Assembly: GCA_016932955.1 (NCBI GenBank)
Contig: JAFGBV010000103.1
Coordinates: forward strand, 1-54,938
DNA from: Anaerolineales bacterium
GTDB taxonomy: Bacteria > Chloroflexota > Anaerolineae > Anaerolineales > UBA4823
Length of the DNA stretch: 54,938 bases
Direction of reading: 5' to 3'
The first letter of the stretch is position 1. Each line of letters starts with the position of its first letter. Both the position numbers and the translations under genes were made by a program. The notes under the pieces are model-generated. The model searched no databases. It saw only the letters and a program-made list of their open reading frames with translations, and was not told where the DNA came from. Shown here piece by piece: positions 25,956-35,027 of the stretch.

Positions 25956-26636
25956 TTAGGTTTGAAATACCCCTGCCAGATCCGCCGTTGTCGGCAGGAT
26001 CAGGTCTGCCCCAGCCCGAACTAATTCATCTTCCTCGCCAAAACCGCATAATACTCCAATCGTCTGCACGCCGGCTGCCTTACCTGCCTGGATATCCACC
26101 CTGGTGTCGCCGATCATTAAACATTGGCTTACCGGTACATCCATCTTTTGCGCCGCCCACAGGATCGGATCAGGATATGGCTTGGTGCGTGCGCAGGTCT
26201 GTGCAGTAGCCACACACTTAAAATAAGGTTCCAGACCATATTGCTCCAGGAACCTCTGCGTGCTCCTCTGGCCCCTGGCGCTTACCACGCTGAGCGGGAA
26301 ACGGCCCACCAGGTCAGAAAGCATCTCCTGAACCCCAGGGATGATCAGGAACGGCTTCGGCGTTTTACCCAATCCCAAACGGTAGATCAAGTCTCCTGTC
26401 GCGGCAATCTCATCATCCACCCCCAACCGGTCCGGTATTCCATATAGATAATTACCGGGCGTTTCTGTGCGCATCACAAACCAGCGCGCGAACCGCCTTG
26501 GGTCGCGGTTGGGGAAAATAAAGCGAACGATGCGCAGCCAGGATGAGATTTTCTGCACGAACAAATCATCCGTATCCGAAAGCGTTCCATCGACATCGAA
26601 ACACAGGGCTCGAATCCGTTCAGGCTCCAAAGCCAT
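25956..26636 (-). CDS. HAD-family phosphatase
   Basis: A 226-residue haloacid-dehalogenase hydrolase of the phosphoglycolate-phosphatase type. Motif I is CFDVDGTLSDT with nucleophile and acid-base Asp residues at about 14 and 16; motif II is the Ser of SVVSARG; the motif III Lys is in ARTKPYPDP; motif IV is MIGDTRVDIQAG. A helical cap domain lies between motifs I and II. Substrate cannot be told from sequence. It starts 3 bp after the protease gene and is probably co-transcribed with it. Confidence 0.88.
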   Translation of the reverse strand: MALEPERIRALCFDVDGTLSDTDDLFVQKISSWLRIVRFIFPNRDPRRFARWFVMRTETPGNYLYGIPDRLGVDDEIAATGDLIYRLGLGKTPKPFLIIPGVQEMLSDLVGRFPLSVVSARGQRSTQRFLEQYGLEPYFKCVATAQTCARTKPYPDPILWAAQKMDVPVSQCLMIGDTRVDIQAGKAAGVQTIGVLCGFGEEDELVRAGADLILPTTADLAGVFQT

Positions 26637-26639
26637 CGT

Positions 26640-28001
26640 TTAGCGCTCCGCAATCGCCGTCCAAACCAGTTCGGCTGTGGCAGCATCCGGCGCCAGGATC
26701 CAGCTTGTGCGGGTGCCATCCTGGCAGAAAATAACATAAGCATCAGGGCTGTCCCATACCTGGTAATCGGTGCCCGTCTGTGCATCCACATCAAAACGGG
26801 CAGACGCATAATCCTCAAACGCCGCAGCAAACTCATCGGCGTCCGCCGGGGTATCCCAAACCCAATCGATCACTAGCAACACCCCCTGTGTTTGTGGATT
26901 GTGATAGACAGCATACGCATCGCCCCCCCACCCTTCGGCTGCCTCCGCAGCATCGGATGTACCCAAGCGTGCATCCGGGTCGAGTCCATATGCCAGGATC
27001 AGGTAGGTGTACCACTCTCCCACCACTTCCCGGTATAGTTCTCGCCACTCTTCGCCAAGCACCGTCAACAGATCAGGTAATACAACCTCTTGAGGAACAT
27101 CGCCAGGGTACCGCTCTGGGTGCAAGATCTGCTCAGTTGATACGGGATGGTTAACATAGGCATCATCCACCGCCTGCCAGCCACCAGCATCGTACAATGA
27201 CTGGACAAACTCAAGCCCATATGAGTAAGGAAACAGAAAATCTTCCTTCATAAAAGCTGGAGCGCTCTCATATACCGGGCTTTCAAAAGAATTGTAAAAC
27301 TGGACCACTTGCTGCTGGTCTTCTCTGCTGGCATATTGCTCAAACCAGGCTGTCTCCACCATTGTTGCATCACCTTCCATTAAAGAACTGATCGCAGCGC
27401 AGCGCTCTGAATCTTGCTCGCAGGCTTCTTCGCTATACATCAGGCCATTCTGGATATCATAGATCTGGTCTTGCAGCACATGTGTATATTCATGAGCGTA
27501 GGTGAGGCGTTCCGGCCCCCAAAACCCTGACCCTTTGACCACATACATCGCTTTAACTTCCTGATCATAAAAACCTGCAATCTGCTCGCTGTACAAATCA
27601 ACATAGAAAGTGTGCAGATCAAAATCATCTTCCAGCAGCCCAAATGCTGAAAGTGCCAGCGCGTCATCCGCCGCCTCCTCAGCCGTATACTCGTCCAAAA
27701 AATTATCCAGCACATGCTGGCGCAGCTCCTCCGGCGTGAGCAATGTACGCTCCACCAGCCCTGTGGGCTGCAAACCGCGAATAGCGATTACCTGATCCTG
27801 GATAACATCCATCTGCTGTTCGATTTCTTCCACAGATTGCTCAACCTGGGGCGTGCTTTGATCTGGACTGACCAACGATGGGCCGCTAGGATTCACAACC
27901 AACCATACTGCCAGACCGATAGCCAGCACACTCAGACATAAACAAATCACAACGATAATGATTCCACACGCAAGCAGAAATTTCTTTGTAGTCGTATCCA
28001 T
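26640..28001 (-). CDS. Membrane-anchored HExxH zinc protease-like protein
   Basis: A 453-residue protein with one N-terminal membrane helix (about 8-36) and a large outside domain. The sequence RLTYAHEYTHVLQDQIYDIQ gives an HExxH motif at His170-Glu171-His174, and EGDATMVE supplies a likely third zinc ligand at Glu209, a gluzincin-like layout. The rest has no family I recognise. The frame opens 75 bp further upstream, but ATG 28001 is preferred since GGAGG lies 5 nt before it and the hydrophobic anchor follows directly. Protease activity is inferred from the motif only. Confidence 0.75.
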   Translation of the reverse strand: MDTTTKKFLLACGIIIVVICLCLSVLAIGLAVWLVVNPSGPSLVSPDQSTPQVEQSVEEIEQQMDVIQDQVIAIRGLQPTGLVERTLLTPEELRQHVLDNFLDEYTAEEAADDALALSAFGLLEDDFDLHTFYVDLYSEQIAGFYDQEVKAMYVVKGSGFWGPERLTYAHEYTHVLQDQIYDIQNGLMYSEEACEQDSERCAAISSLMEGDATMVETAWFEQYASREDQQQVVQFYNSFESPVYESAPAFMKEDFLFPYSYGLEFVQSLYDAGGWQAVDDAYVNHPVSTEQILHPERYPGDVPQEVVLPDLLTVLGEEWRELYREVVGEWYTYLILAYGLDPDARLGTSDAAEAAEGWGGDAYAVYHNPQTQGVLLVIDWVWDTPADADEFAAAFEDYASARFDVDAQTGTDYQVWDSPDAYVIFCQDGTRTSWILAPDAATAELVWTAIAER

Positions 28002-28105
28002 ACCTACCTCCGCACCGATTGTAACCGCCTTTCCCAATCTAAACAACCATTTGGCCAATCCCAGACTGCCAGCCAATTTATGCCAACAAAATCGCCTTCA
28101 TGCGT

Positions 28106-28163
28106 TAAAATACAACTCATGAGCGCCCAATTCGTCACCGGAAGAAGCGATCGCTATGGATGA
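28106..28163 (+). promoter_or_regulatory. -10 element and 14-codon upstream ORF of the ECF sigma gene
   Basis: TAAAAT at 28106-28111 is followed 7 nt later by an ATG (28119) that opens a 14-codon reading frame whose TGA (28161-28163) lies just inside the sigma-factor gene, whose ATG is at 28156. Translation of the short frame could regulate or couple initiation of the sigma factor. Confidence 0.45.
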
Positions 28164-28767
28164 AGCTGCACTGATCCAGGCAGCTCAAAAGGGTGACCTC
28201 GACTCTTACAATAGGCTGGTACTTGCCTATCAAGACCTGATCTATAACCAGGCCTACCGTATGATCGGCGAGAGAGAGGCCGCTGAAGATGCTACCCAGG
28301 AGGCTTTCATCTCAGCCTACCACCACCTCGCATCCTACCGGGGCGGATCCTTCCGCGCCTGGCTTTTACGGATCGTGACCAACGCTTGCTACGATGAGCT
28401 TCGCCGCCGCCAGCGTCGACCCACCACGCCGCTTGAGCCGCTGGACGAGGATGGTGAAGAGGTCGAGTCGCCGCGCTGGATGGTTGACCCTGGCGAAGCG
28501 CCTGAAGACTTAACAGAGCGTGATCAGTTGCGCCAGGCAATCGAACACTGCCTGCATGAACTTCCAGGAGATTTTCGCACAGCCGTGATCCTGGTGGATA
28601 TCCAGGGTATGGATTATCTTGAGGCAGCAGAGAGCATAGGTAAACCACTGGGTACAATCAAAAGCCGCCTGGCGCGGGCGCGATTACGCATGCGAGACTG
28701 CCTGCAGGGGTTCTGGGAACTATTACCAGAGAATTTTCGTCTTGAAGAAGAGCAGGTAGTGAAATGA
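28156..28767 (+). CDS. ECF-family RNA polymerase sigma factor
   Basis: A 203-residue sigma factor of the extracytoplasmic-function group. Region 2 (about 10-80) has YRMIGEREAAEDATQEAF, the core-binding and -10 recognition helix, and region 4 (about 130-185) has DFRTAVILVDIQGMDYLEAA followed by GTIKSRLARARLRMRDCL, the -35 recognition helix. An acidic linker separates them. The next gene begins by an ATGA overlap and encodes a membrane protein in the place of an anti-sigma factor, the normal genetic arrangement. The target regulon is not evident. Confidence 0.93.
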   Translation: MDEAALIQAAQKGDLDSYNRLVLAYQDLIYNQAYRMIGEREAAEDATQEAFISAYHHLASYRGGSFRAWLLRIVTNACYDELRRRQRRPTTPLEPLDEDGEEVESPRWMVDPGEAPEDLTERDQLRQAIEHCLHELPGDFRTAVILVDIQGMDYLEAAESIGKPLGTIKSRLARARLRMRDCLQGFWELLPENFRLEEEQVVK

Positions 28768-29711
28768 AAAGGAGCATATCCCAACGCGATCTAGAACTGA
28801 TATCGGCATATCTGGACAGGCAGCTCAACGCCCGCCAGCGTGCCCGTCTGGAAGCGCGGATCAAATCCAACCCCGAATTACACACAACGCTGGTTGATCT
28901 GCGCAAAACCCGCCTGCTCATGCACAGCCTGCCGCGCCAGAAAGCGCCACGGAACTTTGCACTCTCACCTGCTGTAGCAGGAGCGCACCCTCGCCTGCCA
29001 GTGCTATTGCCCAGCTTGCGCCTGGCCTCTGCGCTGGCAGCGTTGATGTTGGTCGTTGTGCTTGCTGGCGATTTTCTGGGTGTGCTGGCCCCGGCTCCCA
29101 CCCTTCCATTTAATGAACCAGCCATTGCAGAAGAAGTTGCCTTAGAAATGGCTCCAGAAACATACACCGAGCAAGAAGCAGGCGATGCCGCTCCTCTGGC
29201 AATGGAAGCGCCCGAAGCCTTACCTACTGAGACAAGCGTAATGGACGAGAACAGCCAGCCTGCTACCGGCCCAGATGAAGTGGCACTCAAAGAACCTCCT
29301 TTAGGTACCTACTACACTGAAACAATGACCAACACCGCCCGGATTGCCCCCGAATTTACAGCCATACCCTCTGAAGAGGCTTACGATGCTACCGGTGGTG
29401 GTGAAGTGATCATCCAAGCGACAGCCCCCGCACCGACAGCCACCTTGCCTGCCATCCCCACCTTCACGGAGGCGGTACCCATGCTGCCCACAGAGACCCC
29501 ACCGCCCCCTCCCACCTCCGTACCCATCCCGACCCGCACCCCAGAAAATACTCCACCGCTTGAACAGCCCGTCGCGCCCCCAACGCCTTCGACCGGTACA
29601 GGCACAGGCGTAAATACCACCCTGCGCCTGCTCGAAGCCGCCCTGGCAATCTTTGCCATCCTCACCGGCCTGGCTGCCATCTTGTTACGCCGCGGTGGAT
29701 CGGGTCGATGA
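28764..29711 (+). CDS. Anti-sigma-like membrane protein
   Basis: A 315-residue protein with a short cytosolic N-terminus (LISAYLDRQLNARQRARLEARI, typical of anti-sigma domains), a central membrane segment at about 88-108, a long Thr/Pro/Glu-rich outside region and a C-terminal membrane helix (about 289-311) followed by RRGG. The HxxxCxxC zinc motif of ZAS anti-sigma factors is not present, so it is either a non-zinc type or diverged. The ATGA overlap with the sigma gene supports pairing. It also overlaps the NUDIX gene by 4 bp. Confidence 0.75.
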   Translation: MKRSISQRDLELISAYLDRQLNARQRARLEARIKSNPELHTTLVDLRKTRLLMHSLPRQKAPRNFALSPAVAGAHPRLPVLLPSLRLASALAALMLVVVLAGDFLGVLAPAPTLPFNEPAIAEEVALEMAPETYTEQEAGDAAPLAMEAPEALPTETSVMDENSQPATGPDEVALKEPPLGTYYTETMTNTARIAPEFTAIPSEEAYDATGGGEVIIQATAPAPTATLPAIPTFTEAVPMLPTETPPPPPTSVPIPTRTPENTPPLEQPVAPPTPSTGTGTGVNTTLRLLEAALAIFAILTGLAAILLRRGGSGR

Positions 29712-30220
29712 ATATCCCAGAGATCAATTACTGTCTACGCTGCGGAACGCGGCTGGAGCCGCGTATCCACTTTGGTCAGATGCGCCTATCCTGCCCTTCT
29801 TGCAATTGGGTTTATTATCCTGATCCCAAAGTTGCTGCCACTGCCCTGGTTACGCAGGACAATGGCATCCTGCTGGTGAAACGCCTCAATGATCCCCAAC
29901 GCGGTTTATGGACCCTGCCAGGCGGGTTTGTGGATGCCGGGGAAGATCCGGCTCAATCTGCCGAGCGCGAATGCCTCGAAGAGACCGGCTTACAAGTACA
30001 AGTTACCAGGCTACTAGATGTGCTCGCCGGGCAAGAACACCCCCGCGGCGCTCACATTTTGATCGTCTACCTCGCGGAAGTGATTGGGGGCACTCTCCAA
30101 CCTCAAGATGATGCTGAAGATGCCCGATTCTTCCCATCTCTCCATTTACCCCCTCTGGCTTTTCGCTCCACCGAACAAATCATCCAACGTTTTGTACAGA
30201 CATTCTCCTTCGATAAATAG
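29708..30220 (+). CDS. NUDIX hydrolase with N-terminal zinc ribbon
   Basis: A 170-residue nucleoside-diphosphate-linked hydrolase. The first 40 residues carry four cysteines, CLRCGTRL and CPSCNW, a zinc ribbon like that of NADH pyrophosphatase (NudC). The NUDIX box GGFVDAGEDPAQSAERECLE then ETGL fits Gx5Ex7REUxEExGU. Substrates of such proteins include NADH, ADP-ribose and capped RNA; which applies here is not decidable from sequence. It overlaps the anti-sigma gene by 4 bp, making it the third gene of the operon. Confidence 0.9.
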   Translation: MNIPEINYCLRCGTRLEPRIHFGQMRLSCPSCNWVYYPDPKVAATALVTQDNGILLVKRLNDPQRGLWTLPGGFVDAGEDPAQSAERECLEETGLQVQVTRLLDVLAGQEHPRGAHILIVYLAEVIGGTLQPQDDAEDARFFPSLHLPPLAFRSTEQIIQRFVQTFSFDK

Positions 30221-30376
30221 GACAGATAGTGGTATATTTTCTAAGGTTGTTTTTTTAGTTTTATGGTAAACTAATCTTAGTGCCGGGTTTTATCGTTGAT
30301 GGAAATTTCCAAATAAAGTCATTGTAATCGCCAAGATGACGATTTCACCACACTATACCCAGAAGGAGAGTAGAGA

Positions 30377-32065
30377 ATGCAAGCCAAAACATACAAACCG
30401 TTTCTTTGGTTGACCACCCTGATCATTATCATTAGTTTGGCCTGCGGTGGTTCAACGACCCCCGTCCCTACCAATCCACCACCCCCCACTGCAGAACAAC
30501 AGCAGCCCACTCAAGTCCCGCCCCCTACGGAAGAACAACCTAAACCTACTGAGCCCCCCGCCCCGCCAGCATTATTGATCAATACCCTGGGCGGTGTTCA
30601 GCAGGCTGTCATCCAGATCGAGGCAGAGGGCACCTTCATTGATCCCGAGGTTGGCTGGGAGGTCAACGTTGGCAAGCGCGGCTCTGGCGTCATCATCGAT
30701 CCATCCGGCATTGCTGTCACCAACAACCACGTTGTGACTGGCGCAGCAATCTTGCGTGTGTGGATTGGCGGTGACACATCCAAAACCTATAATGCGCGCG
30801 TCCTCGGCGTTTCAGAATGCTCGGACCTGGCTGTGATCGATATAGATGGCGACGGTTTCAAATACCTGGATTGGTACCAGGGTGATATTAGCGTCGGCCT
30901 GGATGTCTATGCCGCAGGCTTCCCCCTGGGCGATCCAGAATATACCCTCACTGAGGGCATTGTTTCCAAAGCTCAGGCCAGTGGTGAAACCAGTTGGGCT
31001 TCCGTAGACTCGGTCATCGAGCACACCGCCAAGATCAACCCAGGTAACTCAGGCGGACCCCTGGTTGATACAAACGGCTCCCTGATCGCCATTAATTACT
31101 CCATTGTCTCAGAGACGGACCAGAACTTCGCCATCAGCCGCGATGAAGCCCTGCCCATCATCAACGAGCTGCGCTCCGGCAAGAACATCGATTACATCGG
31201 AGTCAATGGCGGCGCTGTCTATGGATACATCGGCGACCTCACCATCTCTGGCGTTTGGGTGCGTTCGGTTGCTTCCGGCTCTCCAGCCGATGTCTCAGGT
31301 GTTGAGCCCGGCGATATTATCTATCAGCTCGAAAACGAGGTGCTCGCCACCGATGGTACAATGGCAGATTATTGTGATATCCTGCGCAGCCGCAGCGCCG
31401 GTGCGACGATGAATTTGACTATCATCCGTTGGGTTGACCTCTCCCTGCACGAAGGTCAGTTGAACGGCCGCACGCTCGAGCTGGTGGGCTACTTTGGCGA
31501 TACGAGCGGTGGTGATACCGGCGGCGATACTGGTGGCGATACTGGTGGCGCGCTCGACCCCAACTGCGTCTATGCTGACACCGCAGGGTACATCAACTGC
31601 CTGGACAATACCGGCAGCATCATGATTGAAGTGCCCGATTACTGGGCAGACTACAATGGCGGTCAGTGGACCCTGGATGGAGATATCATCGGTGTGGCCA
31701 TCTCTGCCGCCCCCAGCCTGTATGACTATAACAACTACTGGGATGCGGAGGGTGTGTTCTTCGGCGCCTCTGATACCTTTGCGGAATGGGGTGGTTACGT
31801 TCAATTCCTTGATATTTACAGCGAGGATTACAAGAGCGGCTGTGATTTCGATGGCAGGTACGATTACAACGATGGTCTGTATCGTGGCAAGTTCGATGCT
31901 TTTTCGAACTGCGGTGGCTCTGGCGGTTATGACGCTTACATTTTGTCAGCCGTGCCGATTGCCGACCAATACGCAGCGATCATCTTGATGATCGCCCAGG
32001 TGCCCAAGGGCGTCACCGACTCGGTGGATCACATGTGGAACACCTTCATCGTCGGTGATTTGTAA
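30377..32065 (+). CDS. HtrA/DegP-like trypsin-fold lipoprotein protease with PDZ domain
   Basis: A 562-residue lipoprotein. The signal peptide ends in a lipobox ISLAC with Cys23 as the anchor. A Pro/Gln-rich stalk (24-65) is followed by an S1C protease domain with an intact triad: His118 (TNNHVV), Asp150 (CSDLAV) and Ser225 (NPGNSGGPLV), then a PDZ domain (about 275-375), a Gly-Asp-Thr repeat linker and a C-terminal domain of about 165 residues with no family I recognise. It probably handles misfolded proteins at the outer face of the membrane. GGAGAG precedes the ATG. The 156-bp upstream gap is AT-rich; I see no convincing promoter in it. Confidence 0.88.
   Translation: MQAKTYKPFLWLTTLIIIISLACGGSTTPVPTNPPPPTAEQQQPTQVPPPTEEQPKPTEPPAPPALLINTLGGVQQAVIQIEAEGTFIDPEVGWEVNVGKRGSGVIIDPSGIAVTNNHVVTGAAILRVWIGGDTSKTYNARVLGVSECSDLAVIDIDGDGFKYLDWYQGDISVGLDVYAAGFPLGDPEYTLTEGIVSKAQASGETSWASVDSVIEHTAKINPGNSGGPLVDTNGSLIAINYSIVSETDQNFAISRDEALPIINELRSGKNIDYIGVNGGAVYGYIGDLTISGVWVRSVASGSPADVSGVEPGDIIYQLENEVLATDGTMADYCDILRSRSAGATMNLTIIRWVDLSLHEGQLNGRTLELVGYFGDTSGGDTGGDTGGDTGGALDPNCVYADTAGYINCLDNTGSIMIEVPDYWADYNGGQWTLDGDIIGVAISAAPSLYDYNNYWDAEGVFFGASDTFAEWGGYVQFLDIYSEDYKSGCDFDGRYDYNDGLYRGKFDAFSNCGGSGGYDAYILSAVPIADQYAAIILMIAQVPKGVTDSVDHMWNTFIVGDL
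31508..31550 (+). repeat. 12-bp tandem repeat coding for GGDTGGDTGGDTGGA
   Basis: About three and a half copies of a GGTGGCGATACT-like unit within the protease gene, encoding a flexible Gly/Asp/Thr linker between the PDZ and C-terminal domains. Copy number may vary between strains by slippage. Confidence 0.85.
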
Positions 32066-32083
32066 ATACATTGAACATCCTGG

Positions 32084-32116
32084 ATAAGATTGGCGGGGTA
32101 ATCTCGCCAATCTTAT
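32084..32116. terminator. Intrinsic terminator between convergent genes
   Basis: Perfect 12-bp stem (32084-32095 with 32105-32116) with a 9-nt loop, followed on the plus strand by TTTATTT. It ends the protease transcript and lies right at the stop of the minus-strand PBP-like gene. Confidence 0.8.
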
Positions 32117-32117
32117 T

Positions 32118-35027
32118 TTATTTAACCGCGAACTGTACTACCGCCTCCGATAGATTACCCGCCAGATCGTAGGCGCGGATGCGCATCGTGTGCTCCCCCA
32201 ATTTTGCCGACCAGACCGTTGTAAAAGGCGGCTGGAGCAGCGAAGTGACCAACTGCCCATCAATATAGAATTCAACACGGTCCAAAACCAGATCGTCGCT
32301 TACATCTGCCTGCAGCACAACAGACGAGCCAGGCTGAGCCTGCAAACTATCCCCCTCGAAGGGATTCAAAGCGTTGACCACTGGCGGCTGGTTGTCAATC
32401 GTCACTTGCAACAGTGCCGTTTCCACGCGCTGACCTTCATAAACCACCTGCAAGCGCAAAACATACAATCCGCTCAAGCCCCGGGTATCCCATTTGCTCA
32501 ATAGACCACCTTCCACAGGGATCGCGCTGCTCTCCCCAAGCTGGATCCACGATTGCGGGTTCAATCCCTGTCCGATTTGCACTCGATAGAAGGAAAAATC
32601 AGCCCCATAAGCGCTGCCAATGAGCGATATTTCTCCACTCACATGAGAAAACATCTCTGGCATGCTGATCTGCACACCTGGAGATACCGGAGGAGGTGCG
32701 TAGATCACATCATAGGAGTCAGGGGGAATATCCAAACCAGCGCTCTCCGCCCATTTAGCAGCCTGCTGCGGAACGACCAGGTACACCCGTGCCTCAACCA
32801 GTTCAGGTGGTGTGAATACAGTTGCCAGCCGTCCGGTCTCCCGATTAATCTGATAAACCTGATACAGATAATCTGTCTGGATAGGTTCGCTCCCTGCCAG
32901 GAATACCTCTCTGACCACGCGCGGGCAGTTATTCGTCGGTAGCAAGCCAGATGGATCGCACACATTCACCTGACTGATCCCGGGAGGAACATTCCATCCT
33001 TGCACTGCCAGGTCGCGGGCAGCATACTGCATCACTGCATGCCACAACCCTGCCGCAGCCAGCGGGTTCACCTTCCCCTCACCCACAGCCGATCCCATCC
33101 ACACACCCACCACCCTCTCCGGCAGGTAACCGACCGTCCAAGCATCCCGTCCATCCAGACTCGAGCCCAGCTTCACCCCAGCAGGCCGGCCTATTTCCAG
33201 GGGATTAGGATGCCCCAAGCTGGGCCAGCGCGCCGGCTCATCGCTCAGGATGTGGGTCAACAAATATGCCAGTTGGGGGTTGACAATCGGCTGCACCTGC
33301 GGATCTGACCAATCCAGCAGAACATTTCCCGCCAGGTCTTCCATGCGGATCACACTGGAGGGGAAAATGGCTCCAGATCGGTTGTTAGCCCTCACATCCA
33401 TCAACGGCTGCCCAGCCAGCAAGCCCTGGTTCGCCAGCACACCATATGCCTGTGTCACCTCCAATAAGGATACCTGCGCCTGGAAGTAACTCAATGCAGG
33501 GGCAATATAGGATGGAATCTCATCCAAGGAGGTCAATCCAAACTGCCTGGAAACGCGTACAACATTCTCCAAACCAACCTGATCGATCACCTGTGCAGCC
33601 GGCACCAGATAATCGTTTGCCAGCGCAGTGCGCAATCTCACTGGTCCATGGTATTCGTCATCTGGGTTTTCAAATCCTGGTAACGTGGCCGGTAAGCCAG
33701 TGCTCTGGCTGGAGGGTGGGATATCCCATAACAAGGTTGCTGGTGCCAACCCCCGTGTGAAACCGGTGAGGTATAAGAATGGCGTGAGCAGCGATCCCGC
33801 CGGGTAGCCTGGTTGGCGCGCCGGATTTTGCGCCATCCCCCCCACCATCGCCAGCACCTGACCTGAATGCGGGTGCAATACCACCAGCATCGCAGACAAA
33901 TCTTCCGGGAACGCACCAGGAGCCAGCACCAGGGTGGGTAATAATAGCGCCGCCTGGCAGGGATTTCCCTCAAAATCCAGCACCTCGCCATCCTGCCCAG
34001 ATAAGCGCTCCACTTGCGCCGCAGCCGCGCACGCGGCTTGCAACTGGAGATCATCGTCCAGCGTGGTAATGATGCGCAGACCGCCTCGTTTAAGCATCTC
34101 CGTCGGATAAGTGCCTTGAAGCTGCTCTAAGACCATCTCCCCAAAGGCTGGTGCCAGGTTGATCGCTTCCACTTCGGGTTGGAATGTCACCTTCTCTGAT
34201 TCTGCCTGTTGCGCTTCCTCAGGGCTGATCAAGCCCAGGTTTCGCATGAGGCCAATCACTTCTCTCTGCCTCTCCAGCACCACATGCGGCATTATCTGTG
34301 GGTTGACCTCTGGCATCTCCGCGATCACAGCCAGCGTGATCGATTCTGCCAGGGTCAAATCGGAGGCAGACTTCCCAAAATACACGCGCGCAGCCGCATC
34401 TGCCCCATAGATCAGATCCCCATATTGGGCACTGTTCAGGTACCATTCCAATACCTGTTCCCGTCCGTAAGCCGCCACGACCTGCCCGGCAAGGAGACGT
34501 TCGCGCAGTGCACGCCGCACCCCTGGTGTCTCTTGTCCCAATAACAGGTCTGCCACCAGGCGCTGCGCCAGGGTTGGCTGTTCTCCGCTGGTGATTCCTT
34601 GCAAAGAATAACCCGGATTATCCCAAAACGTGGGGTCAACTGTAGCAATCGTTGCCAGCGCTAAACCTTCTGGCAATGTGCCCGGCTCACCTTGCGTTTC
34701 AGTGGTATAGCGCAGGTACTCCTTCTCGTGTGCCGCCGGATTCTCCAATGTCAGGATCACCCGTTCTCCACTGCGATCATACAACCGCGTGGGGGTCAAT
34801 AAGCTACCACCAACTGGATCTAGCAGCACAGGCAGCGCTTCTAAAGAAGGCAAATCGCGGGCGACATCCAGATATGCCAGCGCCAGGAACAAAGCGCCTA
34901 CAGCCAGGAGAACACTGACCAACGTGCTGAACACCAGCCCTAGCCGGCCGAGCGGATTACGGCGATCTTTCCACCGCCGTCGTTCACGCATGCGGGTTAT
35001 CTGGGATACCCTGTTCATCTCATTCAA
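32118..35027 (-). CDS. Class A penicillin-binding protein homologue with degenerate active sites
   Basis: A 969-residue single-pass membrane protein with the layout of bifunctional PBPs (1A/1C): N-terminal anchor (about 28-52), glycosyltransferase GT51 region (about 85-270), transpeptidase region (about 375-700) and C-terminal Ig-like domains (about 780-969, as in PBP1C). Active sites look lost: the GT51 Glu of the ED motif is Val130 (TVDPTFW), the SxxK serine-lysine pair is Ser412-Leu-Leu-Thr415, SxN appears as Asp472-Tyr-Leu474, and KTG is Lys619-Leu-Gly. It may be a structural scaffold. The start is TTG 35027, overlapping recN; ATG 35018 is an alternative. Confidence 0.8.
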   Translation of the reverse strand: MNEMNRVSQITRMRERRRWKDRRNPLGRLGLVFSTLVSVLLAVGALFLALAYLDVARDLPSLEALPVLLDPVGGSLLTPTRLYDRSGERVILTLENPAAHEKEYLRYTTETQGEPGTLPEGLALATIATVDPTFWDNPGYSLQGITSGEQPTLAQRLVADLLLGQETPGVRRALRERLLAGQVVAAYGREQVLEWYLNSAQYGDLIYGADAAARVYFGKSASDLTLAESITLAVIAEMPEVNPQIMPHVVLERQREVIGLMRNLGLISPEEAQQAESEKVTFQPEVEAINLAPAFGEMVLEQLQGTYPTEMLKRGGLRIITTLDDDLQLQAACAAAAQVERLSGQDGEVLDFEGNPCQAALLLPTLVLAPGAFPEDLSAMLVVLHPHSGQVLAMVGGMAQNPARQPGYPAGSLLTPFLYLTGFTRGLAPATLLWDIPPSSQSTGLPATLPGFENPDDEYHGPVRLRTALANDYLVPAAQVIDQVGLENVVRVSRQFGLTSLDEIPSYIAPALSYFQAQVSLLEVTQAYGVLANQGLLAGQPLMDVRANNRSGAIFPSSVIRMEDLAGNVLLDWSDPQVQPIVNPQLAYLLTHILSDEPARWPSLGHPNPLEIGRPAGVKLGSSLDGRDAWTVGYLPERVVGVWMGSAVGEGKVNPLAAAGLWHAVMQYAARDLAVQGWNVPPGISQVNVCDPSGLLPTNNCPRVVREVFLAGSEPIQTDYLYQVYQINRETGRLATVFTPPELVEARVYLVVPQQAAKWAESAGLDIPPDSYDVIYAPPPVSPGVQISMPEMFSHVSGEISLIGSAYGADFSFYRVQIGQGLNPQSWIQLGESSAIPVEGGLLSKWDTRGLSGLYVLRLQVVYEGQRVETALLQVTIDNQPPVVNALNPFEGDSLQAQPGSSVVLQADVSDDLVLDRVEFYIDGQLVTSLLQPPFTTVWSAKLGEHTMRIRAYDLAGNLSEAVVQFAVK

